Source of the DNA: JBMOMT01 sp049324835
GTDB taxonomy: Bacteria; Chloroflexota; Anaerolineae; CAYNKW01
Direction: 5' to 3'
DNA length: 64,000 nucleotides
Assembly: GCA_049324835.1 (NCBI GenBank)
Contig: JBMOMT010000019.1
Span: 62,001 to 126,000, forward strand
A program made the translations under genes and the position numbers. This document shows positions 15,851 through 26,300 of this stretch, one piece after another (position 1 is the stretch's first letter; the number at the start of each line of letters is the position of its first letter). A model generated the notes under the pieces. The model saw only the letters and a list, made by a program, of their open reading frames with translations, searched no databases and was not told the origin of the DNA.

Positions 15851-18775
15851 CTACTCAGCCTCAACGACTTGTAACCCACCCTCCTCCAACCCCAATTCCC
15901 GCAGCGCGATCCGGGTCTCATCCGCCTTTTGCTGCGAGACGCCCTCCTTCACCTCAAAGCGCACCCTCAGCTTCAGATCCGGCTGGGTGGCAAAGCGGGC
16001 CAGCACGCGGGTGTAAAAGTTCATCCACTTTTGTGGTGGCACCTGCCCCTCCCAAACGAGACCTTCGGCCAATGGAGGGGGTGGCGGGGGCGGGGGCGGT
16101 TTGATGGTTTCTCTGGCGACTATTACCTCCCCTGTCCCGCTAATGTCCTCGACCCTGGCCGTCACTGTGTAATAGCCTTCCTGTTCCTCGGCCACGACCT
16201 TGCCGGCGGGGTCAATCCGGCAGCCTTGAACCTCCCAGGCCACCTGTTCCACCACGAACGGACGGTCGTGCTGATCAAAGCCCTGCACGGCCAGGTTGTA
16301 GCTTTCGCCAGGCTTTAGTTGGACGCGAGCGGGGCGCACCTCCAGCCGGGCCAGCCGGGGCTCCTCGATCTGTCTCCTGGCTTCCTCCGCCTGGATCACA
16401 AACATGTCGTCGGAGAACTCGACCTGACCAGGCAGCAACGTTTCGCCAAAGACAATGGGATAGTACTTGCCGTCGTCGCCCGTGGGACCCACGTAGGCCA
16501 GCAGCTTTTGCGCCACGCCATCGGCGACCGTGCGGCGCAACGCCTCCGCATCCAACAATCGCGGCAACTGGGGCGAGGCATAGAACGCGTCGCGCAGTGC
16601 CCTGGTGCTCCAGGCGGTCATGGCCGGCCAGTTGCGAAGCAAAGTGTAGGGGCTTACGCCCTCGGTGACCTCGTCATCCTGGCGTAACCGGGATAGAATC
16701 AGCGTCGCCATGTTCTCGGCGGCGCTGGAATGGACCAGACCCAGGTCGATCTCTTTCCAGTCGTTGTCTTTGCCCAGGAGAAGCACCTTTTTGTAGGAGC
16801 GCCAGACCGATTCTCGCAGATCGCGATCTGCCCGCCGCCGCGACTCTTGCAACTCTCTCTGCTGCGCCGCATCGAGCCCCAACGCCGCCTTTTCCAGCTC
16901 GATGTCCTCCCAGGCCAGCAGCTTGCGGGCGTCGTCCATGAGCTGGCCGGCATCGTCCGCCACGGTCCAGATCAAGGCGCTCTTGAAGGTGCGGCCCGAG
17001 GTGCCATGCTCTCGGGTGATCTGATCGACCAACTGGAGGGTTTCTGCTTCCCGCGCCGTGTACTCTGGAGCCATAACGACCAGTGTCAGGGCGGCGCGAT
17101 CCGGGACATCGTTGCTCTTTTCTGGGAAATAGACACGCTCGATACGGGGGCCTTCTTTGAAGACCTTTTGAATCTCGGCCCTCACACATTCCCGTACCTG
17201 AGATGCCTTGATCGTCGCCCGGCGATCGGCCAGAATCTTGTTCAGGCCCGGCGTCAGCCTAAAGTGATAGCGGTTGTGGCGTGGCTCCAAAAAGTAACAG
17301 GCGTCGGTGAGCGCTTCCAGGGCGGTCTCGACGTTGCCGATGTCCAGGTCCGGTTCGGCTGTGGCCAGGCGGATCTCGGGCACCGTGGCATCGGCCTGGG
17401 CTGCGACCACGCCACCATTGGATTCGAAAAATATCACGGTTGCAGCCTTGCGGTGGAGTCTCGCACGTTTTAGAGCCTCCACGGCTTCTTCGTCCAACCG
17501 GACCGCGTGTGCGTCCCGCTTGCCGGCGATGTCGGTGGTGACGGCGGCCTCCAGCTCTGAACTGCCCAATTGCTCGAATACGGCCGCCCGGAAAAGCGGG
17601 TCGTCCAGCGGGGCCGTGCCGAGTGTGATCAGTGGGTCTTTGTGCGCCCCCTTGTACCCATCCTGGTAGGCCTGCGAAACCCACAGGGCCAGCAGCCGGA
17701 GAATGCCGCGCGTTCTCTGGAAATGGGGCAAAGTCTGCCATTTGCGCTCAAAGACAGAGAGGGTCATCGGGTGAAAGGGATAGGTGGCCTCAAAGGTCTC
17801 GATGGCGTGATCGACCGGGAACCAGTTGGGCATCTGGTAGCGATGATCCAACAGCCAATCGGCATACGCGGCCGCCGTTCGCCGGCCCTCGGGTGGCAGG
17901 CCGCTCCAGTCGAACAGACGCCGGCGGATGATCTCGGACGTTTCGTCTTCTACGGCCATGATCACGGCTTTGCCTACCCGGTCGAGCATCTTTTTAAAGC
18001 GCTCATAGTTGGCAAAATCCTCGGCTGCCATCTCTAGCTCTGAAGCGGGGACGGAAACAGCCAAAACCACATGGTCCATCCCGCGCGCCGTCTCGGACAG
18101 GTTTTGCAGGAAATGGTAGAACTGGTCGCTCAAACCCGACTTGCGGTTGCGCCCCACATAGTTCATCATCTCGTCGACCAGGATCAGGGCCGGCCGGTCG
18201 GCGGGTAAAAACTTGCGGATGGTATCGCCGCCGGGCGCCCGGCCCTCGGCATCGAATCCGGCCACGACCTCGTAGGCCTGAGCGCCGCCCAACTGGAAGG
18301 CGATCTCGCCCCAGGGGGTGCGCCGGTGCGGGGTGCCATCGTCGCCGCCGCGGGGATCGAATTGCTGGCCGACAAACACGGCCACCGCCGCCTGGGGCAT
18401 CCTGTCCACACCGGCTTTCTTGAGGATCGCCGACACGCTGCGCCATTCAGCCGACCCGGGTCCGCCGTTGGCCAGGTGGTACAGCAGTGTCAGGGCGTGG
18501 GTTTTGCCGCCGCCGAACTGGGTGGCCATGTTGAACACGGCCGAGGTCTCCACCTTGATCCCCGAGAGGCGGCGAACCACCTGGGCCGCCAGGCCCAGCA
18601 GGTTCTGGGTGAGATAGGTGCGCTCGAAAAAACGCGCCGGTTCTTGATAGTCCTCGGCCGCCCGGCCCTCGCGCACCTGATCCAGGTGAACGGCAAACTC
18701 GGAGGCGTCTAGCGGGTGGCCCTCGCGCAAGTCCTCGCGAGGGGTGACGATTTTGTACCACGGTGGCAGTGACAT
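15851..18775 (-). CDS. DUF499-domain ATPase of a defence-type cassette
   Basis: 974 aa from ATG 18775 (MSLPPWYKIV; GGAGAG just upstream), where DUF499 homology starts. A P-loop-like ATQFGGGKTHALTLLYHL lies near residue 65, and a Walker B-like ALILVDEMMNY near 170. A long helical region follows; the last third is beta-rich with a Pro run (KPPPPPPPPP) before a short C-terminal domain. DUF499 ATPases occur with DUF1156 methylases and large helicases in defence islands, as here. Role: probably a large AAA-type motor of a modification-linked restriction complex. Its start lies 20 bases after the stop of the 195-aa gene, so they share an operon. Confidence 0.85.
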   Translation of the reverse strand: MSLPPWYKIVTPREDLREGHPLDASEFAVHLDQVREGRAAEDYQEPARFFERTYLTQNLLGLAAQVVRRLSGIKVETSAVFNMATQFGGGKTHALTLLYHLANGGPGSAEWRSVSAILKKAGVDRMPQAAVAVFVGQQFDPRGGDDGTPHRRTPWGEIAFQLGGAQAYEVVAGFDAEGRAPGGDTIRKFLPADRPALILVDEMMNYVGRNRKSGLSDQFYHFLQNLSETARGMDHVVLAVSVPASELEMAAEDFANYERFKKMLDRVGKAVIMAVEDETSEIIRRRLFDWSGLPPEGRRTAAAYADWLLDHRYQMPNWFPVDHAIETFEATYPFHPMTLSVFERKWQTLPHFQRTRGILRLLALWVSQAYQDGYKGAHKDPLITLGTAPLDDPLFRAAVFEQLGSSELEAAVTTDIAGKRDAHAVRLDEEAVEALKRARLHRKAATVIFFESNGGVVAAQADATVPEIRLATAEPDLDIGNVETALEALTDACYFLEPRHNRYHFRLTPGLNKILADRRATIKASQVRECVRAEIQKVFKEGPRIERVYFPEKSNDVPDRAALTLVVMAPEYTAREAETLQLVDQITREHGTSGRTFKSALIWTVADDAGQLMDDARKLLAWEDIELEKAALGLDAAQQRELQESRRRADRDLRESVWRSYKKVLLLGKDNDWKEIDLGLVHSSAAENMATLILSRLRQDDEVTEGVSPYTLLRNWPAMTAWSTRALRDAFYASPQLPRLLDAEALRRTVADGVAQKLLAYVGPTGDDGKYYPIVFGETLLPGQVEFSDDMFVIQAEEARRQIEEPRLARLEVRPARVQLKPGESYNLAVQGFDQHDRPFVVEQVAWEVQGCRIDPAGKVVAEEQEGYYTVTARVEDISGTGEVIVARETIKPPPPPPPPPLAEGLVWEGQVPPQKWMNFYTRVLARFATQPDLKLRVRFEVKEGVSQQKADETRIALRELGLEEGGLQVVEAE

Positions 18776-18794
18776 GCTACTCTCCTTCTTTTCC

Positions 18795-19382
18795 TCAGGT
18801 CCTTGAGAAGCAGCCGGTGTTCTTGTCCAGTACCCAGTCCTTGAAAAAGCCATAGGGGAATGTGGATTCCTCGGCCCGGCTGCCGACGATGAGCAGAGTC
18901 TCACCGGCCAGGCTGACTCGTTCTTTGATGGTCAGGGAGCCCACGACCGCCGTTTCCAGCCGCCGGACCAATACACTGCCGGCAGCCACGTCGTTCCGAT
19001 AACAAAAGACGACCCGCAGGGCAGCCCGCACGCACAGCACCTTCCACAGGGAGTAGGCCACCTTGTCATCCTGGCGGCTGTTCTCCAACTCAAAAACGGC
19101 GGCGGGAAAGGGCCAATCGGCCCCCTGCCGTGCATCAAAGGCCACGGCATCCAGGGCCAGGTACTCGCTGCGAGAAACCGGCAGCACGTCGGCGCGGTGC
19201 CAGCGAGCGGCGGTCTGCCAGCCCATTTGCTGGCAAACGTCGACCACGACGCCGGTCAGCGCCTGCGTCCAATGGCCCAGGCGACCGGCCGCGGCGGCCT
19301 CTCTCAGTGGCCTGGCGGCCTCGTGGCGCTGCAAGGTGGCCATGAAAGCCGCGTACCAGGCTTCGGCAAAACTGCCGGTCAT
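18795..19382 (-). CDS. Unrecognised 195-aa protein with ELEN motif, possible nuclease-like fold
   Basis: Lies between the DUF1156 methylase (its ATG overlaps that gene's stop) and the DUF499 ATPase. No signal or membrane helix. The centre reads FPAAVFELENSRQDDKVAYS then LWKVLCVRAALRVVFCYR: a beta strand ending in E-x-E, a Lys-rich helix and a second strand. This order resembles PD-(D/E)xK nucleases, but a preceding catalytic Asp is only guessed (YLALDAVAFDA). Translational coupling to both neighbours says it belongs to the same complex. Alternative: a structural adaptor. Confidence 0.6.
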   Translation of the reverse strand: MTGSFAEAWYAAFMATLQRHEAARPLREAAAAGRLGHWTQALTGVVVDVCQQMGWQTAARWHRADVLPVSRSEYLALDAVAFDARQGADWPFPAAVFELENSRQDDKVAYSLWKVLCVRAALRVVFCYRNDVAAGSVLVRRLETAVVGSLTIKERVSLAGETLLIVGSRAEESTFPYGFFKDWVLDKNTGCFSRT

Positions 19383-22300
19383 CAGAAGCCCAGCCCTTTC
19401 TTACGCGCCAACACGCCATCGACCCAGCGCTTTTCGTCCGTACTGGCCGGGTAGAGCGCCGACAGCGCCTGGGCCAACGTCCAGAAGCGCGCCTCCCGCC
19501 CGATGCCTTCCTCGGCCAGGAAGCGGCGCAGCGCCTCGCTCCGCCCCGACGCAAAGAGCAGCATGGCCTGGTGCACCCGATCCAGCACCGTCGTACCGTG
19601 GGGCGGCGCGCCCAGGTCGCCGATGGCGGCGATACCCTCTTCGGTCTCCACTTCAAAGAGCGACATCTGCGCCGAGGCCGGTTTGCGCCCCCGCGGCGCG
19701 CTGACGCCCCCCTTCGACGCGCTCAGGGTGCCATCCTTACCAAAAAGCGCCTGCGTCCGCTCGGCGACCGGCAGCAGGCGGGCCTGATCGCCCTTGATCT
19801 CGACCAGGTTGCCCAACTGGTCCAGGTGGGCGCCCAGGCCCTGGGCGATCTTGCGGGCGGCGTCGTACTCCAGGCTGTAGCCCTGCGACTTGACTACCTT
19901 GCCGTTGCTGCCTGTCTCCGTGCCATCTGCCGTGGACAGCGTCCACAGCCACATGGCCGTCAGGCGCGCGTCGGCCTCGAATCCGGCCGTGTCGGCCTGC
20001 TCAAAGATCATCGACAGGGCTTCGTGGGAGACCGCCTCCCAGACGTGGGACAGGTAGCCCCGCTCGACGACGTTGCCCCGCTCGTCCAGCACGTCACCCA
20101 GGGGGACGGGTGTGCCGTCGGCGCGCTCGACGCGGCTGTAGCGCGAATAGATCTCCAGGGCCGGGCCGAGGCAGGCAAAGATGGCATCGGCGCCGACGAT
20201 ACCCTCCCGGGCCAGGCGGGGCATCCAGGTATGGATGCGAGTGGGGAGTTCGCCCAGCACATCGCGCCACTCGCCAACTGCATCCGTGCGCAGAGAACCG
20301 TCAGGGTTTTCGCGGGGGCGACAGACCAGGTGGATAGAAGACGCCAAAGCAGCAGAGTCACGTGCCCGCATACGGTGGGCTTGTTCAGTGTCAATTGGCC
20401 AAGAGCTAGTTATGACCCAGCCAGCATTGATCATGGCCTGAAGCTGGGCTTCCCAACCACTTGTAGATTTGTGTGCAAAGACCACAACTCCAATACCATT
20501 CGGGGCGAGTATTCGTCGGCCCTCAGCCATAGCAAGGCCCATAGTAGTTTCGAAGAAAAGCTTGTCCTTGCCTCTCACTCTGTCCACAATACACTCGTCA
20601 TTCTTGGGGCTAACGTAATCCACAAAGACCTCAGGATAGAGCTCTCCCAATGTGCGCTTGAGCCAGACATAAAAGAAGTCCGACAAGTCAGAATATGGAA
20701 CTGCGTCATAGTAGGGCGGATCAGTAAAGAAGCAATTTGACGCATCATTCGGTAGAATCTGATTCGTTGCTGAAGACTTGGCTACTTGTCCTGGCAAGTA
20801 ATCGAATGTAGCCGCATCAAGCGCACGACATTGGCGGCCACACTGACTTACCCATGATCCGCTCGCCTCAGAAATGGGTACAGCCTCTGCAAAATCCCAC
20901 ATCATTGGAATTGCCTGACGTACAAACACATTGACGGGACACTCGGCATCGACTTTCCAATAGTTAAGGGAGGTGCCACCCACATCTACCAACTTGTCCA
21001 AAACAAGTGCTAGAACAGCCTGTACTGCTTTTCCCAAGTCTTCTCCATGGCGTGTCACTACTTCTCTGCCTGCTGCACGCACAAGCCGTGCCAGTGTACT
21101 CAGGGCCAACGCTTGTCGAGCAGTGTATATGTCTATCCATCGTTCCATTCCGTAGAGTTGTATCCGGAACCCCAGGGCACCTTGAGGTGGCAATGGTTCA
21201 TCCGGCACCAAACTTAGCTCCTCCTTATGTTCCTGCTTGCGACGTTCCAATTTCGTCTCTGCACGACGCACTATGTCCAGATCCCGATCGTTGCACAGAC
21301 GATAGAAGCGCCCTTGTTGTCCCGGCCGGATGGTCACTACACTCAGAAGACGAGCATCCGCAGCCCCGCCTCGGCGCTGGCTCAATTGCTTTCGCACGGA
21401 CGTTACAGGTGTGGTGTAACCACACAGTGGGCAAGTGACGGAACCTCCACGTATCGTACCCACTCCAACTTGCTTTGGAATAGCATGTTCGATAATCTCA
21501 AAGCTTGCTCGTTTCTCACTAGGTAGTGGCACGAGCCGCAATGCGATAGTGCGATTGCGCTTCTTGGCTAACCACAGATCCTTTACCAGCGGAATCTCCG
21601 CACCGCAACCAGGCCCCTCGCAAGTGATGGTTCGCGCCCACAGGTATGCAATCGGCATGGCTCCATCGGGATCCTTGGGATAGAACCCGGCCAATTCCTT
21701 CTTGGCCTCCCTTTCCACCCATTTGCCCCATTTGCGCACCTCGTCGGCCAGGCGCTGGCCGTACCTGGGGATGTATTCCAGCACCACCTTGTTGAGCAGC
21801 ACCGCCACCGGGTTCAGGTCGCTGGCAAAGGCATCGGCGCCCACCCGCAGCGCTTCCAGGGGAATGGCTCCGCCGCCGGCAAAGGGGTCCACCACCAGCG
21901 GCCGGGTGCCGGGTTGGCCGCCCAGCGCCTGGTGGGCGGCCTGGGTCAGGGCGCGGGCGGTCGCCAGGTAGTGCGGCTCGGTGGAGGCATCCCAGTTGGC
22001 AAAATCGGCGATGAATTGAAGTAGCACTGTGCGCAGCACGCTCATGTGATTAGGCTTGTCCGGGGCGAGCGCTCCTTCGGGTTGCCGCAGCGCTGACAGG
22101 TATCCCCAGGTGATGGGATCGCACAAGTCGGCCACGCTCCGCTCCTGGGCGGCGGTGAAGGCGAATGCCTGCATCAGCCGCGCCGCTGCCTCGCGGAAGC
22201 TGGGTGGGCACAACTCGTCGGCCGGGTCGGGCCACAGCGCGGCGCACAGCACCGCCCGGCAGGCAGCCAGCGGTCGCCGCGCCCACCAGATGTGCAGCGT

Positions 22301-22405
22301 GGAGATGTGGCCGTGGCGGATCGATTTCTCGCGCCGGGCGTGGGCGCTGATGCGTTTGATGGGCAGGTCGACTTCGATCAGGCGCTTGGGGTAGAGTTGG
22401 GTCAT
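19382..22405 (-). CDS. DUF1156 DNA N6-adenine methyltransferase
   Basis: 1007 aa from ATG 22405 (GGAG eight bases upstream). DUF1156 occupies the start (LIEVDLPIKRISAHARREKS; HISTLHIWWARRPLAACRAV). SAM-binding motif I VVDPFAGGGAIPLEALRVGA is near residue 155; motif IV TDPPYYDAVPYSDLSDFFYV near 560. Zn-ribbon cysteines are visible (CEGPGCGAE; VTCPLCGYTTP). The large C-terminal part is typical of the family. In islands it marks self DNA by adenine methylation while the linked ATPase and helicase act on unmodified DNA. The central part (about 20,330-21,690) is visibly more AT-rich than the ends, so the gene looks mosaic. Confidence 0.88.
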   Translation of the reverse strand: MTQLYPKRLIEVDLPIKRISAHARREKSIRHGHISTLHIWWARRPLAACRAVLCAALWPDPADELCPPSFREAAARLMQAFAFTAAQERSVADLCDPITWGYLSALRQPEGALAPDKPNHMSVLRTVLLQFIADFANWDASTEPHYLATARALTQAAHQALGGQPGTRPLVVDPFAGGGAIPLEALRVGADAFASDLNPVAVLLNKVVLEYIPRYGQRLADEVRKWGKWVEREAKKELAGFYPKDPDGAMPIAYLWARTITCEGPGCGAEIPLVKDLWLAKKRNRTIALRLVPLPSEKRASFEIIEHAIPKQVGVGTIRGGSVTCPLCGYTTPVTSVRKQLSQRRGGAADARLLSVVTIRPGQQGRFYRLCNDRDLDIVRRAETKLERRKQEHKEELSLVPDEPLPPQGALGFRIQLYGMERWIDIYTARQALALSTLARLVRAAGREVVTRHGEDLGKAVQAVLALVLDKLVDVGGTSLNYWKVDAECPVNVFVRQAIPMMWDFAEAVPISEASGSWVSQCGRQCRALDAATFDYLPGQVAKSSATNQILPNDASNCFFTDPPYYDAVPYSDLSDFFYVWLKRTLGELYPEVFVDYVSPKNDECIVDRVRGKDKLFFETTMGLAMAEGRRILAPNGIGVVVFAHKSTSGWEAQLQAMINAGWVITSSWPIDTEQAHRMRARDSAALASSIHLVCRPRENPDGSLRTDAVGEWRDVLGELPTRIHTWMPRLAREGIVGADAIFACLGPALEIYSRYSRVERADGTPVPLGDVLDERGNVVERGYLSHVWEAVSHEALSMIFEQADTAGFEADARLTAMWLWTLSTADGTETGSNGKVVKSQGYSLEYDAARKIAQGLGAHLDQLGNLVEIKGDQARLLPVAERTQALFGKDGTLSASKGGVSAPRGRKPASAQMSLFEVETEEGIAAIGDLGAPPHGTTVLDRVHQAMLLFASGRSEALRRFLAEEGIGREARFWTLAQALSALYPASTDEKRWVDGVLARKKGLGF

Positions 22406-22429
22406 CCAGCAGTCTCCGCGCCTATCAGA

Positions 22430-22487
22430 GTGCAAGGTGGAGATATGCCCGTGGCGGATGGGTTTCTCACGCCAGGCATGGGCATGG
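22430..22487 (-). repeat. Partial duplicate of the methylase 5' coding segment
   Basis: This segment encodes HAWREKPIRHGHISTLHSD and is an imperfect copy (about five of six bases alike) of 22292-22349 within the methylase (HARREKSIRHGHISTLHIW), 138 bases away. It lies upstream of the real start in the same frame and looks like a remnant of a second DUF1156 gene or of a tandem duplication. Confidence 0.6.
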
Positions 22488-22508
22488 CACACCTTTGCGA
22501 GGGATAGA

Positions 22509-22772
22509 TTACAGGTTTGTCGTGCGCAGTCCCCGTGCCTCCAGTAGACGGATGGCTTCCCAGGAACTGATGTCCAGTTGCTCCGCCAGGTAGCCTAGAC
22601 TGCACTCACCTTGCTGGAATGTCTCGTACAACTCGGCCAACTTTTGCTCAAAGCCTCGTCGCACCAGGTCTGCCAACACCGGCGATGGGTTAGGGACCGC
22701 TTTACGCAACAGCCGCTGGCTAATGTCTTCTAGCTGCGGCTTGGTAGGATAATGGACTGCTACTTCAGACAT
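22509..22772 (-). CDS. UPF0175-like antitoxin
   Basis: 87 aa from ATG 22772 (MSEVAVHYPTKPQLE). Residues 40-85 look like the UPF0175 helix-turn-helix: FEQKLAELYETFQQGECSLG, YLAEQLDISSWEAIRLLEARG. The start overlaps the last 13 bases of the PIN gene, so toxin and antitoxin are coupled, toxin first. UPF0175 proteins are usual partners of PIN-like toxins and likely autorepress the pair. Confidence 0.8.
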   Translation of the reverse strand: MSEVAVHYPTKPQLEDISQRLLRKAVPNPSPVLADLVRRGFEQKLAELYETFQQGECSLGYLAEQLDISSWEAIRLLEARGLRTTNL

Positions 22773-23290
22773 CTTCGATCTCCAGTCTTCAATATGGTCA
22801 GGGTGTGAGGCACAAAGCCGCCCGAAAACCTGTGCTGTGCGGCTTTGACCACATCCTCGGCCAAAGCTCGCTTCCACAATTTGCGCTCGACCAACTCGAT
22901 AACCATGTCCAGGAACAGGTGGCAAGGGATACCGCACCGTTGGCTGACCACATAGGCCAGCCGATCATCCGTGACCAGAAAGTCCAGTTCGTCTGCTTGA
23001 TCTAGATAGAGGGCAATACTCTCTTTCTCACCAGACCCCAATCTATAATGGTCCAGCACGTTATCGGGGGGCAGACTTGTGGGGATGACTTCAATACGCC
23101 CTTCACTAATGATACGGTCAGCCAGGCGCGCATCCGGGAACAGGGCGCGGGCCGCGAGCACTTCCTGGTGAACTGCCATCGGAACGCGCAAGACACATAC
23201 TTCCAGGACGCTTTCGATGGCTGGGATGTCTTGGGTTGTAGCCTGACAACAGGTGATCAAAGCGTTCGTATCAAAGACCATCTCCAGCAT
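22760..23290 (-). CDS. PIN-domain toxin-like ribonuclease
   Basis: 176 aa from ATG 23290 (AAAGGA upstream); a GTG five codons earlier sits on that site. The PIN pattern is visible: VFDTNALITCC (first Asp) at the start, acidic residues in the middle (VHQEVLAA, GSGEKESIALYL) and DFLVTDDRLAYVV (late Asp pair). These coordinate Mg2+ for RNA cleavage in VapC-type toxins. Located between the methylase and helicase of the defence cassette, a common place for toxin-antitoxin pairs. Confidence 0.82.
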   Translation of the reverse strand: MLEMVFDTNALITCCQATTQDIPAIESVLEVCVLRVPMAVHQEVLAARALFPDARLADRIISEGRIEVIPTSLPPDNVLDHYRLGSGEKESIALYLDQADELDFLVTDDRLAYVVSQRCGIPCHLFLDMVIELVERKLWKRALAEDVVKAAQHRFSGGFVPHTLTILKTGDRRCLK

Positions 23291-23395
23291 GACTTTTCCT
23301 TTCACTGTGCATTATAACATTAGTCGCCGGGAAAGACAACCTCCGTCCACGCCGTGCATAACTGTGTTTCTTGGCGTCCGTCGCGCCCTTTCGGT

Positions 23396-26300
23396 TCAAC
23401 TCTCGAGGCTCAGGCACTTGCGGGCCTGGATGAGCAGATCAACCAGCGGTTTCAGGTCATCCAGCGTCGCGTGCTGGCAGGCATACTCGGCCAGCATCAT
23501 CTTGTAATCGCAGGTCTGGCCCTCTCTGTCCACCGGCTTGCCGTTGATGACAAACTTGACCACATCCCGGCGTTGCAACCGCTCCTCGACGGCCTGGGGA
23601 TGCTGTTGCACAAACCCTTCCACCAGTTCTTGGGACAGCAAGTCTTCGATCTCTACATCCCAACTCTTGCCACCCTTGTCCTTGAAATCCGCCCGCGCCA
23701 GTTGGAAAAAGTGACGGTTCTTTTGCGCCCCAAAGCGGGACATCGCCTCGGCGGCCATCGCCCCCGCGTCATCCCCGTCCAGGATGACCACAAAGCGGAA
23801 ACCCTGGGGTTCCAGGGACTGCAACACGCCGAAATCCGGCCCCAGCCGTTTGGTGCCCCGGCCGGCCAGCACCCGCACCGCGCCGCCTTCCAGCAGGTCC
23901 ACGCCGTGGGCCTGGCGGTAGCGCTCGGCGGCCAGCTCCAGGTAGAGCTTGTCGGTCAGCCCTTCCACCAGAATGTTGTACGTTCCCAGCTCGGCCAGGC
24001 GGCTGTCCCAATACTCCTGAAAAGCCTGTTGGGCCGCACCCCTGGGGGCGCGCTGCCGCTCTGCCTCGGCGACGACCGTCGGGGCGTCGATCTGGTAGTG
24101 GGCCACCTGCCCCAGGGGCAACCAGCCCAAGTGGGCCGGGTTCTGGATGGTGTGCAATTCGGGCTCGGCGGCGCAGTCGTAGACCACATAGAGCCAGTAC
24201 TCGTCCCCCAACCGCTGGGCCATGTGATACTCGTTCCGGGAGAGCAGCACATGGCCCACCCCGGCCCGCCCCTTTACCTCGATGAAGCGTACTTCGGTAA
24301 AGGATGCCGCATCGTGGGGGTGTGGCCGGCGCGAGATGAGATCAAAGCCCCGGTTTTCCAATTCGACGCTCTGCACCACACAGCCGCGCTCCTCTTCGTG
24401 GCGGGTGGCCACCTCGACGGCCAAACGCTCGATGCCGGCGTCGTAACGCATCGGCGCCAGCTCCGGCGAACAACGCTCCGGATGGGGCAGCACCCAGGCC
24501 CGTCCCAGGCGCTGGATATCGCCGATGGTGAAGTGGCTCTCTTGCTCCAACTCGGCGCGCCGCGTCTCCAGCCGGTTGTTCAGCTCATCCAGGTGCGCCT
24601 CGGCCTGGGCGGTCAGCCCGGCCAGGCCCGAGGGCGCGTCGGGCTGCTGCTGGCGCAGGATCAGGTCGGCCAGTTGTAGATTCTGGCGGTGGATCAACTC
24701 GTTGAGTGAGATTTCGACGTGGCTGCGGATGGTCTTGAGCTCCCGCCCACGCTCTGCCGCGACTTGCTCCAACAGGGGCTGCAAGGCCTGCTCGACCAGG
24801 GCGTGCTCTATTTCGTCTCTGCCCGGCAGGTTTGAATCGCCTGGCGCCTTTGGAATCTCGGCAGCGGGCGCCGGCATCAGGTCGGCGAACAGGGTCGGCT
24901 GGCGAATCGAGAGCGCGCCGTCCATCGCCGTGCGGGCCACAAAGATCTTGCGGTGGATCGTCCGCCCGCGCCCATCTTTGATCGAAGCGGCAAACAGGTC
25001 CAGGCGGTACGGTTCTTCCGTGTTCAAATCGTGCAGCACCACACCCCGGCGCAGGTCATCCGCCGTCTGCCCGGCCACGTACTCGCGCACTACCTCGAAG
25101 AGGGGATGGCCCGGTGTCACCCATTCGTGGGTGGCATCCTGGGCCAGCAACGCCTTCTCAAAAACGATACGCGCGTACTCGCGGCCCAAGCGGCCAAAGC
25201 GTTCCTCCTGGCGGGCGCCAAGGGGCAGCAGGTGGCGGGGAATGCGCCCCACCCGATACACGTGGCTGTCTTTGCGCACTTGCTGGGGCAGGAGGCCGGC
25301 CAGCGGGCTGGCTCTGAGGAAAAACGCCTCGATCACTTCCGGCACCAGCCCTCGCTCGCGGGCCTCGGCCGACTTGCCGGTGATGACGGCCATATTCAGA
25401 TCGCGCTTGGCCAGCCCCTCCAGCGCCGATTCGGTGATGGCCCGGAAGCGCTCCGGGTTCACCTCCTCCACGATGCGCGCCTCGATGCTGGGCACGTTGG
25501 TGCGCTGCTGGTACATCTCGCGGAAGAGGTGGTCCAGCCGGTTGGAGGGAAAGATCTCACCGACCACGTCGAACACCTGGTCGATGCCCAACTCCTTGCG
25601 GATCTCGTCCAACCTCAGCAGCAGCCGGTTGAGCACCCGTCCCTCGCGAGTGTTGACCGCCACAAAGTTGTAGATCAGGCAATCGTGCTCCTGGCCGTAG
25701 CGGTGGATGCGGCCCATGCGCTGCTCCAGCCGCACCGGGTTCCAGGGGATGTCGTAGTTGATCATGAACCAGCAGAACTGGAGGTTGATGCCCTCACCGG
25801 CCGCCTCGGTGGCCACCAGCACCTGGGCCTTTTCGCGGAATTCCCGCTCGGCATAGATGCGCGTGCCCGGCGTGTCCCGATCGCCGATCTTCATGCTGCC
25901 GTGGATCTGGGTCAGCGTCAAGCCCCATTCCCGCAGCTTGCCGTAGGGCCGGCCATCACGGCCATCGCCGGCCAGGTAGTCCAGCGTATCCTTGTGCTCG
26001 GTAAAGATGAGCACCTTCATCGTTGGATCGCTGAAAACCTGCTCGTCGGTCAGCAGTTTCTTCAAACGAACCAGCTTGCTCTCGACCTCGCGTCCTTCCA
26101 GTTCGTTAGCCTGGTCGATCAACTTGCCCAGTTGCAGAATATCCTCACGCAACGCCGTGGGATCAAAGTTGATGGCTGCCTCTTCGATGGCGTCGATGAT
26201 CTCCATCTGCTCGTCTTCGGGCAGCTCGTCAAAATCCTCGGGGATGTCCATCTGGCGCCGGAGGTAGTCGCGTGGATCGGCCAGGATCTGTTTGCGGCGG

